Assembly (NCBI GenBank): GCA_039814575.1
Contig: JBCCAY010000001.1
Coordinates: 273,664 to 337,663 of the forward strand
Direction of reading: 5' to 3'
Origin: MED-G105 sp039814575
GTDB lineage: Bacteria; Pseudomonadota; Alphaproteobacteria; Caulobacterales; Parvularculaceae
Length of the DNA: 64,000 nt
Shown here: positions 53,628 through 63,863 of the stretch, piece by piece
How positions within the stretch are numbered: position 1 is the stretch's first letter
Layout: every line of letters starts with the position of its first letter
Position numbers and translations under genes: made by a program
Notes under the pieces: generated by a model
What the model was told of the DNA's origin: nothing
The model's input: only the letters and a program-made list of their open reading frames with translations
Databases searched by the model: none

Positions 53628-55661
53628 TCACCGATCAGTCGGTCTAATGGCGTCCGGATCGCCGCCAAGATAGCGCTCAAGCGTATCGATGACGGCGTTT
53701 TGTTCGCCATAGATTTGTTCGTCCCATGGTGCGTGGGCGCCGGTGCGCATGCCGATGCGCCGATAGTCGGAGAGGATCGCGCCAGGATACGCCGCGAGAA
53801 AGCTGTCATTCACCGCCGCGAGGATGCGTGCGGCTCCGGGGCCGGCCATGAAGCGTCGATAGAATGCGACAGCGGCTGGATTTTTCGCTAAGTCGCGATC
53901 GAGGTCGTCATGGGAGCCGCCTTCGTAGTTTCCGATATACCGCGCTCCGAAATCATGTGCTATTGTTGAATGTTCTTTGTGCTGACGCATCATCCAGGCG
54001 CGAGTGGCGCGTACCGGCGGGCCGTCCACAATCCAGTTTTCGATGCGGTCGGCGAGGGCGGCGGGATCGTTTTCAAGCTCCGCAAGCCACGCTTTGCGCC
54101 AACCTGCGGCATCGCGCGCGCCGTACATATTGCCTTGGCTATCGAAATGAAACCCGCCGCTATAATAGTTCGTGGTCGCGACGCCGAAGCGTCGCATTGC
54201 TTTTGAGCTAAGGGCGATCTCGTGTTCTTTATAATAGGCTTGAACGCCTTGCAGCGCTGCCCGCGTCGAATAAGGGTTCGCCGTGTGGGCGCCGACCACC
54301 ATGGTCCATTCTTGCCGACGGCCGTTCGCGGCGAGAGCTTTTTCGAACGTGTCCGCGAATTGCGCGGCGCGGTAGCCATAGGCTTTGCGGCCCGATTTAA
54401 GGTCGAGGCCCTGACCGAGCCCCTCATGGAAAAGCGTCGACTTAAGAAAGGCGCCGGAGAAGTTCCAAATCTCGTTACCCATCTCCACGTAAAGCATGCG
54501 TGTTGGCGGATAGTTTTCGTCAATTAGGGCTTGAACAAGGGCCTCGGCGAAGACGCCGACATCGTCTGCATCCACCGTTTCACGAGCGGCTTCGGCGACG
54601 CGATCTTTAAATACTTCTTTTGTTTGTCCTTGCGCGTTCTTAATGCGTACGTCGTTGAAATAAGTCGGCGTATCGAACACATCCGGCAGTCCCAACATCG
54701 GTGGAACGGTGATCCAAAGCCGATTGTCAGCTGCTGTCGCTAAGCGCACTTGACCAAACAAGGGAAACCCGCGTTTGACACCTGGCCCATAATACTTGCT
54801 TGGCGCGCCCGCCCAAAACAGCGTGTCGGCGTTCGCCATTTGGTCGAGCGTGCGGATGCCTGATGAATTGACGCGTGCGATGTCCATCGTTCGCACGATG
54901 GGATAGGACGAGACGAGATCGATGAATGTCTTTGAGAAAACGCGTCCAGCGTTCAACGCCGCCTCCTCTTCAGCGCGATAAGCGCGAATATTCCGAACGC
55001 CGCCTTTTCCGACCCACTTAAGAAAGACGCCGGTCCATTTTTTCTGATCCGGGGCGAATTCCACTTCAATCCGGTTGTCGCCGACCCGCTTCGATGTGCG
55101 CGGCATGCCGTAAGCAAGGTTCACCTCGCCGTCGCCTTCCCAATCGATTACCCATTTGCCGGCGTATTGCGCGGGATACGTCTTCGCGCCGCCGCGGATA
55201 AAGCCGAGAAAAATCCGTTTTCCAAACGGCAGCGAGCGGAAGCTCTGCGTCGCTGGATCGAAATGGCCGGCCTCGATAAGGTCCGTCAGCTCAAACTTCT
55301 GTCCACGGCCTATATCGGCGTACACCGTGTCATAGCCGTTTTGTTTCATTGCATCGATGAGGTGGTCCTCGACGCTCCAATAGGCGATGACGCCGGCGCC
55401 GTATTGGTAGAGGGGCTGTTTTGATGGGCGCGCCGATTGGGCCGTGTCTTGCGCGGCGGCGCTGGTGTAAACGCCAAGCCCGACGCCGAACAAAACGCCG
55501 GCGAGGCTCGCAAGGCCGATCCTTAACGCCGCCAACCGCAAGAGCCGGAAGACGGGTCCAAGGCCGCTCTGAAGCGACTGCGGCAGTCGAGAGCGGCTTT
55601 CCCGTCGCTGCGCAGTGATTATCGATCGGACGCGGTCTGCATGCATGGCTATCAAGTACAT
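53628..55661 (-). CDS. Secreted glycosidase-like protein, unknown family
   Basis: A 677-aa protein. N-terminal signal anchor (LASLAGVLFGVGLGVYTSAA), then a large soluble region. Barrel-like signatures: YVEMGNEIWNFSGAF (a Gly-Asn-Glu, typical of the acid/base strand in clan GH-A glycosidases), TMVVGAHTANPYSTRAAL and IGNYEGGSHDDLDRDL with a second possible catalytic Glu. An N-terminal beta-rich part (KWVIDWEGDGEVNLAYG) may be carbohydrate binding. Genomic setting among polysaccharide genes supports action on a glycan. The family could not be named. Confidence 0.65.
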   Translation of the reverse strand: MYLIAMHADRVRSIITAQRRESRSRLPQSLQSGLGPVFRLLRLAALRIGLASLAGVLFGVGLGVYTSAAAQDTAQSARPSKQPLYQYGAGVIAYWSVEDHLIDAMKQNGYDTVYADIGRGQKFELTDLIEAGHFDPATQSFRSLPFGKRIFLGFIRGGAKTYPAQYAGKWVIDWEGDGEVNLAYGMPRTSKRVGDNRIEVEFAPDQKKWTGVFLKWVGKGGVRNIRAYRAEEEAALNAGRVFSKTFIDLVSSYPIVRTMDIARVNSSGIRTLDQMANADTLFWAGAPSKYYGPGVKRGFPLFGQVRLATAADNRLWITVPPMLGLPDVFDTPTYFNDVRIKNAQGQTKEVFKDRVAEAARETVDADDVGVFAEALVQALIDENYPPTRMLYVEMGNEIWNFSGAFLKSTLFHEGLGQGLDLKSGRKAYGYRAAQFADTFEKALAANGRRQEWTMVVGAHTANPYSTRAALQGVQAYYKEHEIALSSKAMRRFGVATTNYYSGGFHFDSQGNMYGARDAAGWRKAWLAELENDPAALADRIENWIVDGPPVRATRAWMMRQHKEHSTIAHDFGARYIGNYEGGSHDDLDRDLAKNPAAVAFYRRFMAGPGAARILAAVNDSFLAAYPGAILSDYRRIGMRTGAHAPWDEQIYGEQNAVIDTLERYLGGDPDAIRPTDR

Positions 55662-56142
55662 TGTCCTTAGATGCTAGGGGCCTCAACAGAGCGGCCGTTC
55701 AGCTTATGATCTCGCCGCCCCAGGCGTTTGCGCCAATCACGCTCTTTGTAACAGGCTGTCAGCGAGGCTTGATGGAGGCTCCTTATGGTCCAACACGCGC
55801 CATCCTTAGAATTCCTCTGGCAATAATCAGGCCGAACTCCGGCCGCTTTCGGTCTTTTTGACGCGATGTCCTCGCTCGATAGGAGCCTCGCGCTGTTTCG
55901 TTCTTAAAGTCCCATAAATATTGGGAGGACTACAAGGTTTGTAACCCGAAATGACGTGCCGTCGGCGTTTTCGGCGCAATTTCGGGGGGCGTCGCCTGGC
56001 TATCTACATCTTCTTATTGCACAGGTTTAGGCCCTTGGCGGCGGTTCTTGCATTCAATTGGTGATCGCCCTCTTAACGCTGCGGACTGGCTTCTTGCTTC
56101 GCGCGGCGGAGGGTGATCAAACCAGCCGGAAGATCGGTGAGA
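55662..56142. other. Divergent intergenic region
   Basis: About 480 bp between the glycosidase-like gene and the flippase. No gene or repeat found; contains presumed divergent promoters, with an AT-richer patch near 55910. Confidence 0.4.
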
Positions 56143-57654
56143 ATGACGCGTAAATCTCTTCCATTACCAGCTGTTGGGCCAGCTGACGGACCTGACGGCG
56201 CCGCGGCGCCGCCATTGGATCATCGGCAGGCGGCCGGCGATAAAGCGCCTTCTGCGCCGATCAGCGAGGCAATCAACGAGCCAACGAAAGAGCCGATCGG
56301 CGCGCAAAGCGCTTTGCCGACAGCCTCCCTTAGAAGCCGAAGCTTAAAAGGCGGTGCTTGGGCCCTAGGCGGTTTTGCTGCGTCGAAAGCGCTGCGGCTT
56401 GCGTCCAATCTTATCCTCGCGCGGTTCCTAGCGCCGGAGGCGTTCGGCGTTGTTGCGATCGCGATTTCCTTACAGATTTGGCTTGAGATGATCACCGATC
56501 TCGGGGTCAATGCGAGCGTTGTGCGCGAAAAGGCCGGTGATGCGCCGGCGTTCCTCGACACGGCATGGACAATCCAGATTGTCCGTAACACAGCGATCGC
56601 GTCGTGTTTGTGGATCGGCGCGCTCTTTTTCCCAGTGCTTGTGTCGGCGGCGGGCGTCGGCGCCGCGACGGTGTTCGCCGATCCGGCGCTGCCGCCGATC
56701 ATCGCGATTGTCGGCGTCTGCGTCTTTGTCGATGGGCTTCGCTCTATGGGCTTTGCTTTATGTCAGCGCCGCCTTCAACTGGACCGTGTCGTCGGCTTAG
56801 AGCTTGGCGCGCAAGTCATCGCGACGGTGGCGACGATCAGCGGCGCCTTTGCTGGGCTCGGCGTCTACGCCCTCGTCCTTGGCATGTTGACGAACGCCAT
56901 CGCGATGGCCGCGGGGTCTTATGTCTTTCTTGGTTCGGGGCGACGCCGAATCGCGATCACCGCTGAATTCCGCAAGACCATCATTACCTATGGAAAATGG
57001 CTGATCCTCGCTTCGACATTGGGGTTCATCATCAATCGCGGCGATCAGATTATTTTCGGCGGCCTCGTCGTGAAAGAGGCGTTCGGGCTTTACGCCGTCG
57101 CGACGATTTGGATCACGACCTTGCGGGCGCTCTTTTCGGTCGTACAGAACAAAGTCGCTTATCCTATCTTTTCGGAGCTGGGCCGCGATCGGCCGGAAGC
57201 GCGCACGCGCATCTACTACCAAATACGATACGGCCTTGACGCGGCGAGCCTTGCCGTTTTCGTCGGCATTGTTCTCTTCGCGAAGCCAGTGTTTGGATTT
57301 ATCTACCCCGAGGCGTTCGCGTCGGTCGCCGACTATGTGAAACTTTTATCTGTGGGCGTTCTATTGTTTCCATATAATCTTATCAACACGGTTATTCTAT
57401 GTGCGGGCGACAGCAAACGGTTCAGCGGCGTCGTCGCGGCGCCGGGACTTGCGGTCTTCTTTGGACTGCCGACAGTTTTTCATGCGGCGGGGTTTGAAGC
57501 GGCGATCGTCTTCGCAGCGCTCGTCAATGTTTTCGCCATGCCCTTTATGTTTTGGTTCGCCCGGCGACTTTTGACCTTTCGACCACTTTATGAGGCGGGT
57601 CTTGTCGCCGCAGCGTTCGGCGCGGCGATATGGACGCTCGGAGGATTGTCGTGA
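56143..57654 (+). CDS. Polysaccharide flippase (MOP/Wzx family)
   Basis: About 503 aa, from ATG 56143; GTG 56113, right after GGAGG, is an alternative start. An N-terminal polar, Pro/Ala-rich tail of about 55 residues precedes 12 or more helices with the family opening SLKGGAWALGGFAASKALRL and FLAPEAFGVVAIAISLQIWL. Wzx-type flippases move undecaprenyl-linked oligosaccharides across the inner membrane. Overlaps the glycosyltransferase gene (GTGA). Confidence 0.9.
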   Translation: MTRKSLPLPAVGPADGPDGAAAPPLDHRQAAGDKAPSAPISEAINEPTKEPIGAQSALPTASLRSRSLKGGAWALGGFAASKALRLASNLILARFLAPEAFGVVAIAISLQIWLEMITDLGVNASVVREKAGDAPAFLDTAWTIQIVRNTAIASCLWIGALFFPVLVSAAGVGAATVFADPALPPIIAIVGVCVFVDGLRSMGFALCQRRLQLDRVVGLELGAQVIATVATISGAFAGLGVYALVLGMLTNAIAMAAGSYVFLGSGRRRIAITAEFRKTIITYGKWLILASTLGFIINRGDQIIFGGLVVKEAFGLYAVATIWITTLRALFSVVQNKVAYPIFSELGRDRPEARTRIYYQIRYGLDAASLAVFVGIVLFAKPVFGFIYPEAFASVADYVKLLSVGVLLFPYNLINTVILCAGDSKRFSGVVAAPGLAVFFGLPTVFHAAGFEAAIVFAALVNVFAMPFMFWFARRLLTFRPLYEAGLVAAAFGAAIWTLGGLS

Positions 57655-58772
57655 GCGCACATACGCGCCGCAAAGGGCGCGGTGAACGTTCACCCCTAAG
57701 AATAAATTTTGTGGTCTATCGCCCGGGCCTTTCTGGCGGCGTGCGCGTTACGGCGCAATACGCAGAGGCGCTCACCGCGCGTGGGCATGAGGTGCGGATC
57801 GTCGGGACGCGCCATCCGCGCCCCACGGTGCGCGAGCACGTGCGTAACCTTCTCAAAGGCGGTGGCGTTGCGAAAGCGCGCCCTGTCTCCGCCTTTTTGG
57901 CAAACGGCTCGGCGGCGCTGCATTTAGCGTCTGACGAAGACGATGTGACGAGCGACTTTTTTCCGGATGCGGATGTCACCATTGCGACGTTTTGGAAAAC
58001 TGCCCATTGGGTGAATGCGCTGCCGGCTCAAAAGGGACGTAAAGTCTATTTTATTCAGCATCACGAAATCCATCCTTGGTATGATCATGACGATGTCGCG
58101 GCGACCTACCGAATGCCGTTGAAAAAGATCGTCATCTCCGATTGGCTGCGCGATATCATGGCGCGCGAATATGGCGACGCCGATGTTCCGATCATCCATA
58201 ATGGCATTGATACGGAACGATTTAACGCCCCGCCGCGGGAGAAGAACAGCCGCCCGACCGCCGGCGTCATGATTTCCAACAACACGTGGAAAGGCACCGA
58301 AGACGCGCTTGCGGCGTTTCTTATGTTAAAAGAACGATTGCCCGAAACTGAGCTGATCTTTTTCGGCTCGATGCCGCCGAGCGCGGACGCCGCAGCGATG
58401 GGCGCGCGCATATACACAACCCCGCCCGAAGCGGACATTCCTAAGATCTATGCCGCGTGCGATGTTTGGTTATCGGCGAGCCATGTGGAGGGCTTTGGCT
58501 TGCCGGCTTTTGAAGCGATGGCGTGCCGCACGCCTGTCGTCTCGACGACGGCGGGCGCGTCGCCGGATTTTATTCGAGACGGTGAGAACGGCTTTCTAGT
58601 CGCGCCGAAAGACGTCAACGCGATGGTCGACCGGTTGCGCCGGGTTCTGACAATGGAGCCGGCGGCATGGCGCGTGATGTCGGAGGCGGCGCGCGCGACG
58701 ACGCTTGATATGCAGTGGGACCGGGCGGTTGACGCATTTGAAGCGGAACTCTACCGGGTTGTGGAAACGTAG
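57651..58772 (+). CDS. GT4-family glycosyltransferase
   Basis: A 373-aa retaining GT-B transferase. The GTG at 57651 overlaps the flippase stop, and GGAGG lies 6 nt upstream. N-terminal acceptor domain with NFVVYRPGLSGGVRVTAQYA; C-terminal donor domain with the E-x7-E signature in VEGFGLPAFEAMACRTPVVS and GASPDFIRDGENGFLVAPKD. Translational coupling to the flippase implies a role in the same surface polysaccharide. Confidence 0.92.
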   Translation: MSAHTRRKGRGERSPLRINFVVYRPGLSGGVRVTAQYAEALTARGHEVRIVGTRHPRPTVREHVRNLLKGGGVAKARPVSAFLANGSAALHLASDEDDVTSDFFPDADVTIATFWKTAHWVNALPAQKGRKVYFIQHHEIHPWYDHDDVAATYRMPLKKIVISDWLRDIMAREYGDADVPIIHNGIDTERFNAPPREKNSRPTAGVMISNNTWKGTEDALAAFLMLKERLPETELIFFGSMPPSADAAAMGARIYTTPPEADIPKIYAACDVWLSASHVEGFGLPAFEAMACRTPVVSTTAGASPDFIRDGENGFLVAPKDVNAMVDRLRRVLTMEPAAWRVMSEAARATTLDMQWDRAVDAFEAELYRVVET

Positions 58773-58853
58773 AGCGCCTCGCCGTCGGCACGTGGGGCGA
58801 TGCGCCTCGTAAAGCGTCGTCGTTTGATGAAAACGAAGGAGCTGGCTGAGTAA

Positions 58854-59384
58854 ATGGCTGAGTCTTTTGAAAGCAAGCTCACCGGCGGGCATCCGAACTC
58901 ACTCGGGCGCACGATTGAGGTCGTTGAACAGGTGATGTCGTCGCCGGCGCGGTTTGACGAATTGTTCTGTTGCTATGAGAGTGACGACGAAGTCGTTCGT
59001 TTGCGGACGTCTAACGCCATGAAACGCATTGAAGCGGAGCGCCACGATCTTCTAACGCCCTATATTGATCGCTTTATTGAGCAAGTGGGCGCGCTCGATC
59101 AAGCCTCGGCGCAATGGACCTTGGCGCAATTGTTCGACCGCCTTTCATCCGACTTAAGCGCCGCACAGAGAAAGTCCGCTATTGCTCTGATGAAGCGGAA
59201 CCTCAAAGGTTATGACGATTGGATCGTCTTAAACGCAACAATAGAGACATTGAGTAATTGGGCGAAAGACGAGCCTGCGTTGGCGAAATGGCTGAAGCCG
59301 CATCTAAAGCGCCTCAGCGCCGACAATAGAAAGTCTGTCGCCTCGCGCGCCGCCAAGAAGTTGAAAGCGCTCGAAGCCGATTGA
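58854..59384 (+). CDS. HEAT/ARM-like helical protein
   Basis: A 176-aa all-helical protein. Paired helices of about 35 residues (ARFDELFCCYESDDEVVRLR TS; WTLAQLFDRLSSDLSAAQ; WIVLNATIETLSNWAKDEP) resemble short HEAT repeats, with a Lys-rich C-terminal end. No catalytic motif. Possibly a scaffold or adaptor; function unknown. Confidence 0.7.
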   Translation: MAESFESKLTGGHPNSLGRTIEVVEQVMSSPARFDELFCCYESDDEVVRLRTSNAMKRIEAERHDLLTPYIDRFIEQVGALDQASAQWTLAQLFDRLSSDLSAAQRKSAIALMKRNLKGYDDWIVLNATIETLSNWAKDEPALAKWLKPHLKRLSADNRKSVASRAAKKLKALEAD

Positions 59385-59452
59385 GACCTTCGCCCGACTA
59401 AGTGCGGATCAAGAGTTCGCTCACCGACTGGCGCCCTTATCGACTGCGCCGC

Positions 59453-61645
59453 TTAGCGACTGGCCCGGCGACCGCCGTCGCGCTCCACGCGGCGGAAATC
59501 GTCATAGAGCGTCCGGTAGAACCCGATGAGCGCGTCCTCGTCAGAATAACGCGTCGCGGGATACGCCCCTTGCAGGCGTTGGCGCGGTAAATCCTGGTGC
59601 GCGGCAATCATGAATGTCTTCCAGGCTTCGGCCGGCAACGATCCGCCGGTGATTTTCTCCATGGGCTGATAAGTGTCATTGCCCACCCATACGCCGGCCG
59701 TCACTTGTGCGGTGTAGCCGATAAACCAGGCGTCGCGCCAATCGTTCGTCGTGCCGGTTTTGCCGACCGCCTGGCGTCGACCAAGACGCGCCCTCGAGCC
59801 CGTGCCGGACGCCACCACTTGATACATGAGGTGCGTCATATCGGTGGCGATCTTCCGTGATAGGACGGGTTCAGTTTCGCTCCGTTCGCGGCGCCACAGA
59901 ATATTGCCGCTATTGTCTTCAATGCGCTCCAGCGCATGCGGCGCCGCGCCGCGACCGCCGCTGGCGAACGGCATATAGGCGCTGGTGAGTTCCTCCAGCG
60001 TCGCATCGAACGCGCCAAGCGCAATGCCGGCTTCGGCTTCGGGGATCGGTGAGACAAGCCCCAGTCGGCGGGCGAGCGCGATCACTTTATCCCGGCCGAC
60101 GTCTTCCGAAATCTGAACAGCGACAGTGTTGACGGAGCGCGCCATCGCCTCGGTGAGACGCATCGGCCCGTCATAGCGATTGGTGTAGTTGCCGGGTCGC
60201 CAGCCGGCGATGTCGATTGGTTGGTCGACCATGCGGCTTGACGGCGTGTAGCCGTTCTCAAGCGCAGCAGCGTATACGAATGGTTTAAACGCCGAGCCCG
60301 GTTGCCGCTTGGCCATCGTCGCCCTGTTAAACTGGCTTTCAATGTAAGAGCGTCCGCCGACAAGGGCGCGCATTTCGCCGGTGCGATTGTCATAAGCGAC
60401 GAGCGCGGCTTGCGAGGCGCCGGCGGCTTTGGCGTCGGCGTTGATCACTGTCGTAATCGCGGCTTCAGCGGCTTTTTGTGTTTTCTGGTCGAGCGTGGTG
60501 AAAATGACCAAGTCTTTTTGGTCTTTTCCGACAAGACCATGCGCTTTTTCGGTCACATAATCGAAGAAATAGCCAACGCCGCTATTGGCGCTCGGCGGCG
60601 CGACTTTCGGCGGGTTGAGCCGCGCTTCGCGGGCTTCGAACTCCGTAATGGCGCCGATTTCGCGCAGATTATCGAGCACTTCCAGGGCGCGATTTTGCGC
60701 GCCAAACGGATTTTGCGTCGGCGCCAATGCGGAGGGCGCTTTTGGCAAGCCGGCGAGCATCACCGCTTCAGCGAGGGTTACATCCCGTACGGATTTGTTG
60801 AAATAGGTGTTCGCCGCGCTTTCGATGCCATAGGCGCCGGCGCCCATATAGATGCGGTTCAGATAAAGCGAGAGGATCTCTTCTTTTGAGTGCCGTCCTT
60901 CAATCCACATGGCGAGGAGGGCTTCTTTCGCCTTTCTGAGATAGCTTTGTTCGGGGCTCAAAAAGAGGTTCTTCGCTAATTGTTGTGTGATCGTTGAACC
61001 GCCTTCGGCGATGGCGCCGGCGCGGATATTGGTGACGAGCGCCCGGGCGACGCCGCGTAAATCGACGCCATGGTGCTGGTAGAAACGTCTGTCCTCGGTG
61101 GCGAGGAAAGCTTGCACCAAATAAGGCGGCAGTTCGTCGACCGTCACCGCCTCGCCGTAGCGCGCGCCGCGGGCGGCGATCTCTTGGCCGTTGCGGTCCA
61201 TGATGACGACGGACGACAAACGATTGACGGCCCAAAGGTCGGCCCGTTCCGGTGGTTCCGGCGCCAGTATGATGAACATTCCGTAAAGGGCGGCGATGGC
61301 GCCGACAAACAGCAAAGAGATGGCGGCCAGCGTCGTTTCCGCCATCGCTGCGCGCCGCCAACCGCGCCCGCCGCCATGGCTGCTTTTCGCGTTGCTGGCG
61401 CCCTTTGTGGATTTAGAAGCGCTGTCTTGGCGGTTCCGGGATAGGGCCGCGGGTTTTGACGCCGCGGCGGTGTCGGACGCAGGGGGTCGTCGTTTCTTTT
61501 CCGGAAACAAAGAGACGATGCCTGATGCAAAGTCTTTCAAGCCTTCGACCAAGGCGCCGCCGATGCGGCGGGTGAAAGCAAGCGCGTAGGGCGTTGCGGC
61601 CTGGTTTGGTCGTCCCTCGCGACGATGACTGTTCTGGCGGGTCAT
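59453..61645 (-). CDS. Class A penicillin-binding protein (PBP1-type)
   Basis: Bifunctional peptidoglycan synthase, 730 aa from ATG 61645 (the longer frame begins at a TTG). A basic N-terminal cytosolic tail and one membrane helix (LAAISLLFVGAIAALYGMFI) precede the GT51 domain with the catalytic Glu in ATEDRRFYQHHGVDL and GGSTITQQLAKNLFLS. The transpeptidase has SxxK in RQPGSAFKPF, SxN in ARSVNTVAV, and KTG in VGKTGTTNDWRDAWFIGYT. All key residues are present. Stands alone. Confidence 0.95.
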   Translation of the reverse strand: MTRQNSHRREGRPNQAATPYALAFTRRIGGALVEGLKDFASGIVSLFPEKKRRPPASDTAAASKPAALSRNRQDSASKSTKGASNAKSSHGGGRGWRRAAMAETTLAAISLLFVGAIAALYGMFIILAPEPPERADLWAVNRLSSVVIMDRNGQEIAARGARYGEAVTVDELPPYLVQAFLATEDRRFYQHHGVDLRGVARALVTNIRAGAIAEGGSTITQQLAKNLFLSPEQSYLRKAKEALLAMWIEGRHSKEEILSLYLNRIYMGAGAYGIESAANTYFNKSVRDVTLAEAVMLAGLPKAPSALAPTQNPFGAQNRALEVLDNLREIGAITEFEAREARLNPPKVAPPSANSGVGYFFDYVTEKAHGLVGKDQKDLVIFTTLDQKTQKAAEAAITTVINADAKAAGASQAALVAYDNRTGEMRALVGGRSYIESQFNRATMAKRQPGSAFKPFVYAAALENGYTPSSRMVDQPIDIAGWRPGNYTNRYDGPMRLTEAMARSVNTVAVQISEDVGRDKVIALARRLGLVSPIPEAEAGIALGAFDATLEELTSAYMPFASGGRGAAPHALERIEDNSGNILWRRERSETEPVLSRKIATDMTHLMYQVVASGTGSRARLGRRQAVGKTGTTNDWRDAWFIGYTAQVTAGVWVGNDTYQPMEKITGGSLPAEAWKTFMIAAHQDLPRQRLQGAYPATRYSDEDALIGFYRTLYDDFRRVERDGGRRASR

Positions 61646-61945
61646 GCCTGACGCTTTCGCCCCTTCACCCCGATCACACAATGAGAAGGCATACCACGCC
61701 TGACGCCATCGCCCAACTGGGCGACGCGTTCAGCGCTTATTCGTAAAGTTTGCGGCCGGGATCTAGCGCCCCCCTCCCTCTCTGTGCCGATGTCTGATTT
61801 GCAACCGCCGCAGCAAGTTTTAGGGCGGTTTAGAACAGACGATGTGCGAGCTGACGCAGGTGCGGCTAATTGCGAGCGTAATTAAGTATTAACGATAGTC
61901 AGCAACGATTTTCAGCCATTAATTGGGTGAAAGCCGGCCGCGATT

Positions 61946-63863
61946 ATGCTTGCGAACATAACCGATTTATACTGGCCGCGAGATCCATCCTGGTCGGCGC
62001 TCGAGACGGCGAAGCGACGCGTCTTCAACGCTTTTTTGCTTATCTCCGGTCTCGCCGTTCTCGCCGACATCATTGTTTGGTTTCGGTTTTATATATCTGA
62101 CATCGTCCTAAATCTGCCGACCTTCGCGATCGCGTTGGCCGGCTTTGGCTTGCCGCTAGCGGTGCGAAAGGCGCCGTCTATTCGGCCTTTCGCCCAAGCG
62201 TTCCTCGGCATCGCCTTTATCTTCTTGTCGAACTTCTTGTTGACTGAAGGGTTTGTCGCGGGCTCGCTGATTGCGATTATGTTATGTCCCGTGGGCGCCA
62301 TCCTTATTCTGGGTCCCCGCCACGGCCTTGCTTTTGTCATTGCGACGGGCGTCGTCTATTTCTCAATGAACCCTGTGCACCGTGACGCCGGCGTTTCCTT
62401 TACGCCGGAGGATTTTGGGCGGGTGACGACATGGGGCGCGATGACCGCGGCCGCCATCACCTTTTTTGCGTGGATCTATGTGCGGGAGATGTCACGCGCC
62501 ACGGCGGAGTTACAGATAGAACGTGAGCGCGCTTTGGCCGCCAGTCGATCGAAATCTGAGTTTCTCGCCAATATGAGCCATGAGATTCGCACGCCCATGA
62601 ACGGCGTTTTGGGAATGGCTGAACTCATCCAAAAAACGCCGCTGGATAGGAAGCAAAAGGTCTTTGCAGAAACAATTTATGCGTCCGGTGACGCGCTCTT
62701 GACGATCATCAATGACATTTTGGACTTCTCAAAAATTGAGGCCGGCAAACTGGAGTTTGACCCGACGCCTTTCAGCCTGCAAAACGCCGTAGAAGATGTC
62801 GTGACATTGCTCGGCGTGACGGCGCGTCAAAAGGGCTTGGAGCTGATGGTCCGTTTGCGTCCGGGCGTTCCCGAATTCTTATTGGGCGATGTCGGCCGCA
62901 TTCGTCAAATTCTCACCAATATTATCGGCAACGCCCTAAAGTTCACCAATGAGGGTGAGGTGCTGGTCGATGTCTCTTGTGGGCCAGTAGTCGACGGCGC
63001 GGTGGCGATAAAGATTGCTGTCAGCGATACGGGCATCGGCATTGCGGACGATAAGATCGATCTCGTCTTCGAAAAATTTACGCAAGCTGAGGGGTCGACA
63101 ACTCGGAAGTTCGGCGGCACGGGGCTCGGTCTATCGATTACGACGGGCTTAATAGAGGCGATGGGCGGTTCGATTGACGTGCGGTCAACGCTCGGTGAAG
63201 GCTCGACGTTTACCCTTCACTTTAAATTACCGATCCACTCCGAACAGATTGCGACGGGTTCCGCGCAAAAGGGCGTCGATGACGTTGCAAGACCGGTGTT
63301 TGATCGCGTGCGGATCTTGGTCGTTGATGACAATGCGACGAACCGAGCAATTCTATGCGAGAATCTGCAAGCATGGGGGGCGATGGTTCTGACCGCTCAC
63401 AGCGGGTCTGAAGCGATTGCGACGCTGAAACGTGCGCGAGAGAAACAAGAAGACATATCGCTTGTTTTGCTCGATTATCTCATGCCGGAAATGGATGGAT
63501 TTGACGTCGCTAAAGAAATTCGCGCGAACGCACAGTTGAAAAACACTTCCATGATTATTCTCTCGTCCGTCGAAGGCGATTCAGTTGTGGAAGCATTCTC
63601 TGCAATTGGCGTCGCCGACGTCGTTGTGAAACCTACGCCGGCTCAATTACTGCAAGATGTCATCGTCAAACTTCTGACACGAACGCATAGCGCGATGTTA
63701 AAGGCTACCGCGTCTGGCGATTACGATGCGCCACACGCTCCCGATACGGAACAAACACCGAAAGCTGGCGACGTTAAACGCATTATCCTCGTTGCTGACG
63801 ATAACCCTGTGAACCGGATGGTTGTCGGCAACATGATCAACTCGGACGAGAACGAAATTGTTT
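61946..63863 (+). pseudogene. Hybrid histidine kinase interrupted by an IS element
   Basis: Native coding to about residue 639. Five to six N-terminal helices form a membrane sensor (FLLISGLAVLADIIVWF...VIATGVVYFS). HisKA with His212 in NMSHEIRTPMNGVLGMAEL, HATPase_c (NIIGNALKFTNEGE, GTGLGLSITTGLIEAMGG), first receiver RILVVDDNATNRAIL with Asp510 in LVLLDYLMPEMDGFD and the conserved Lys in VVKPTP. A second receiver starts at 611 (IILVADDNPVNRMVVG) and is cut after about 29 residues. The frame then runs 13 codons into IS sequence and stops at 63904. Confidence 0.85.
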
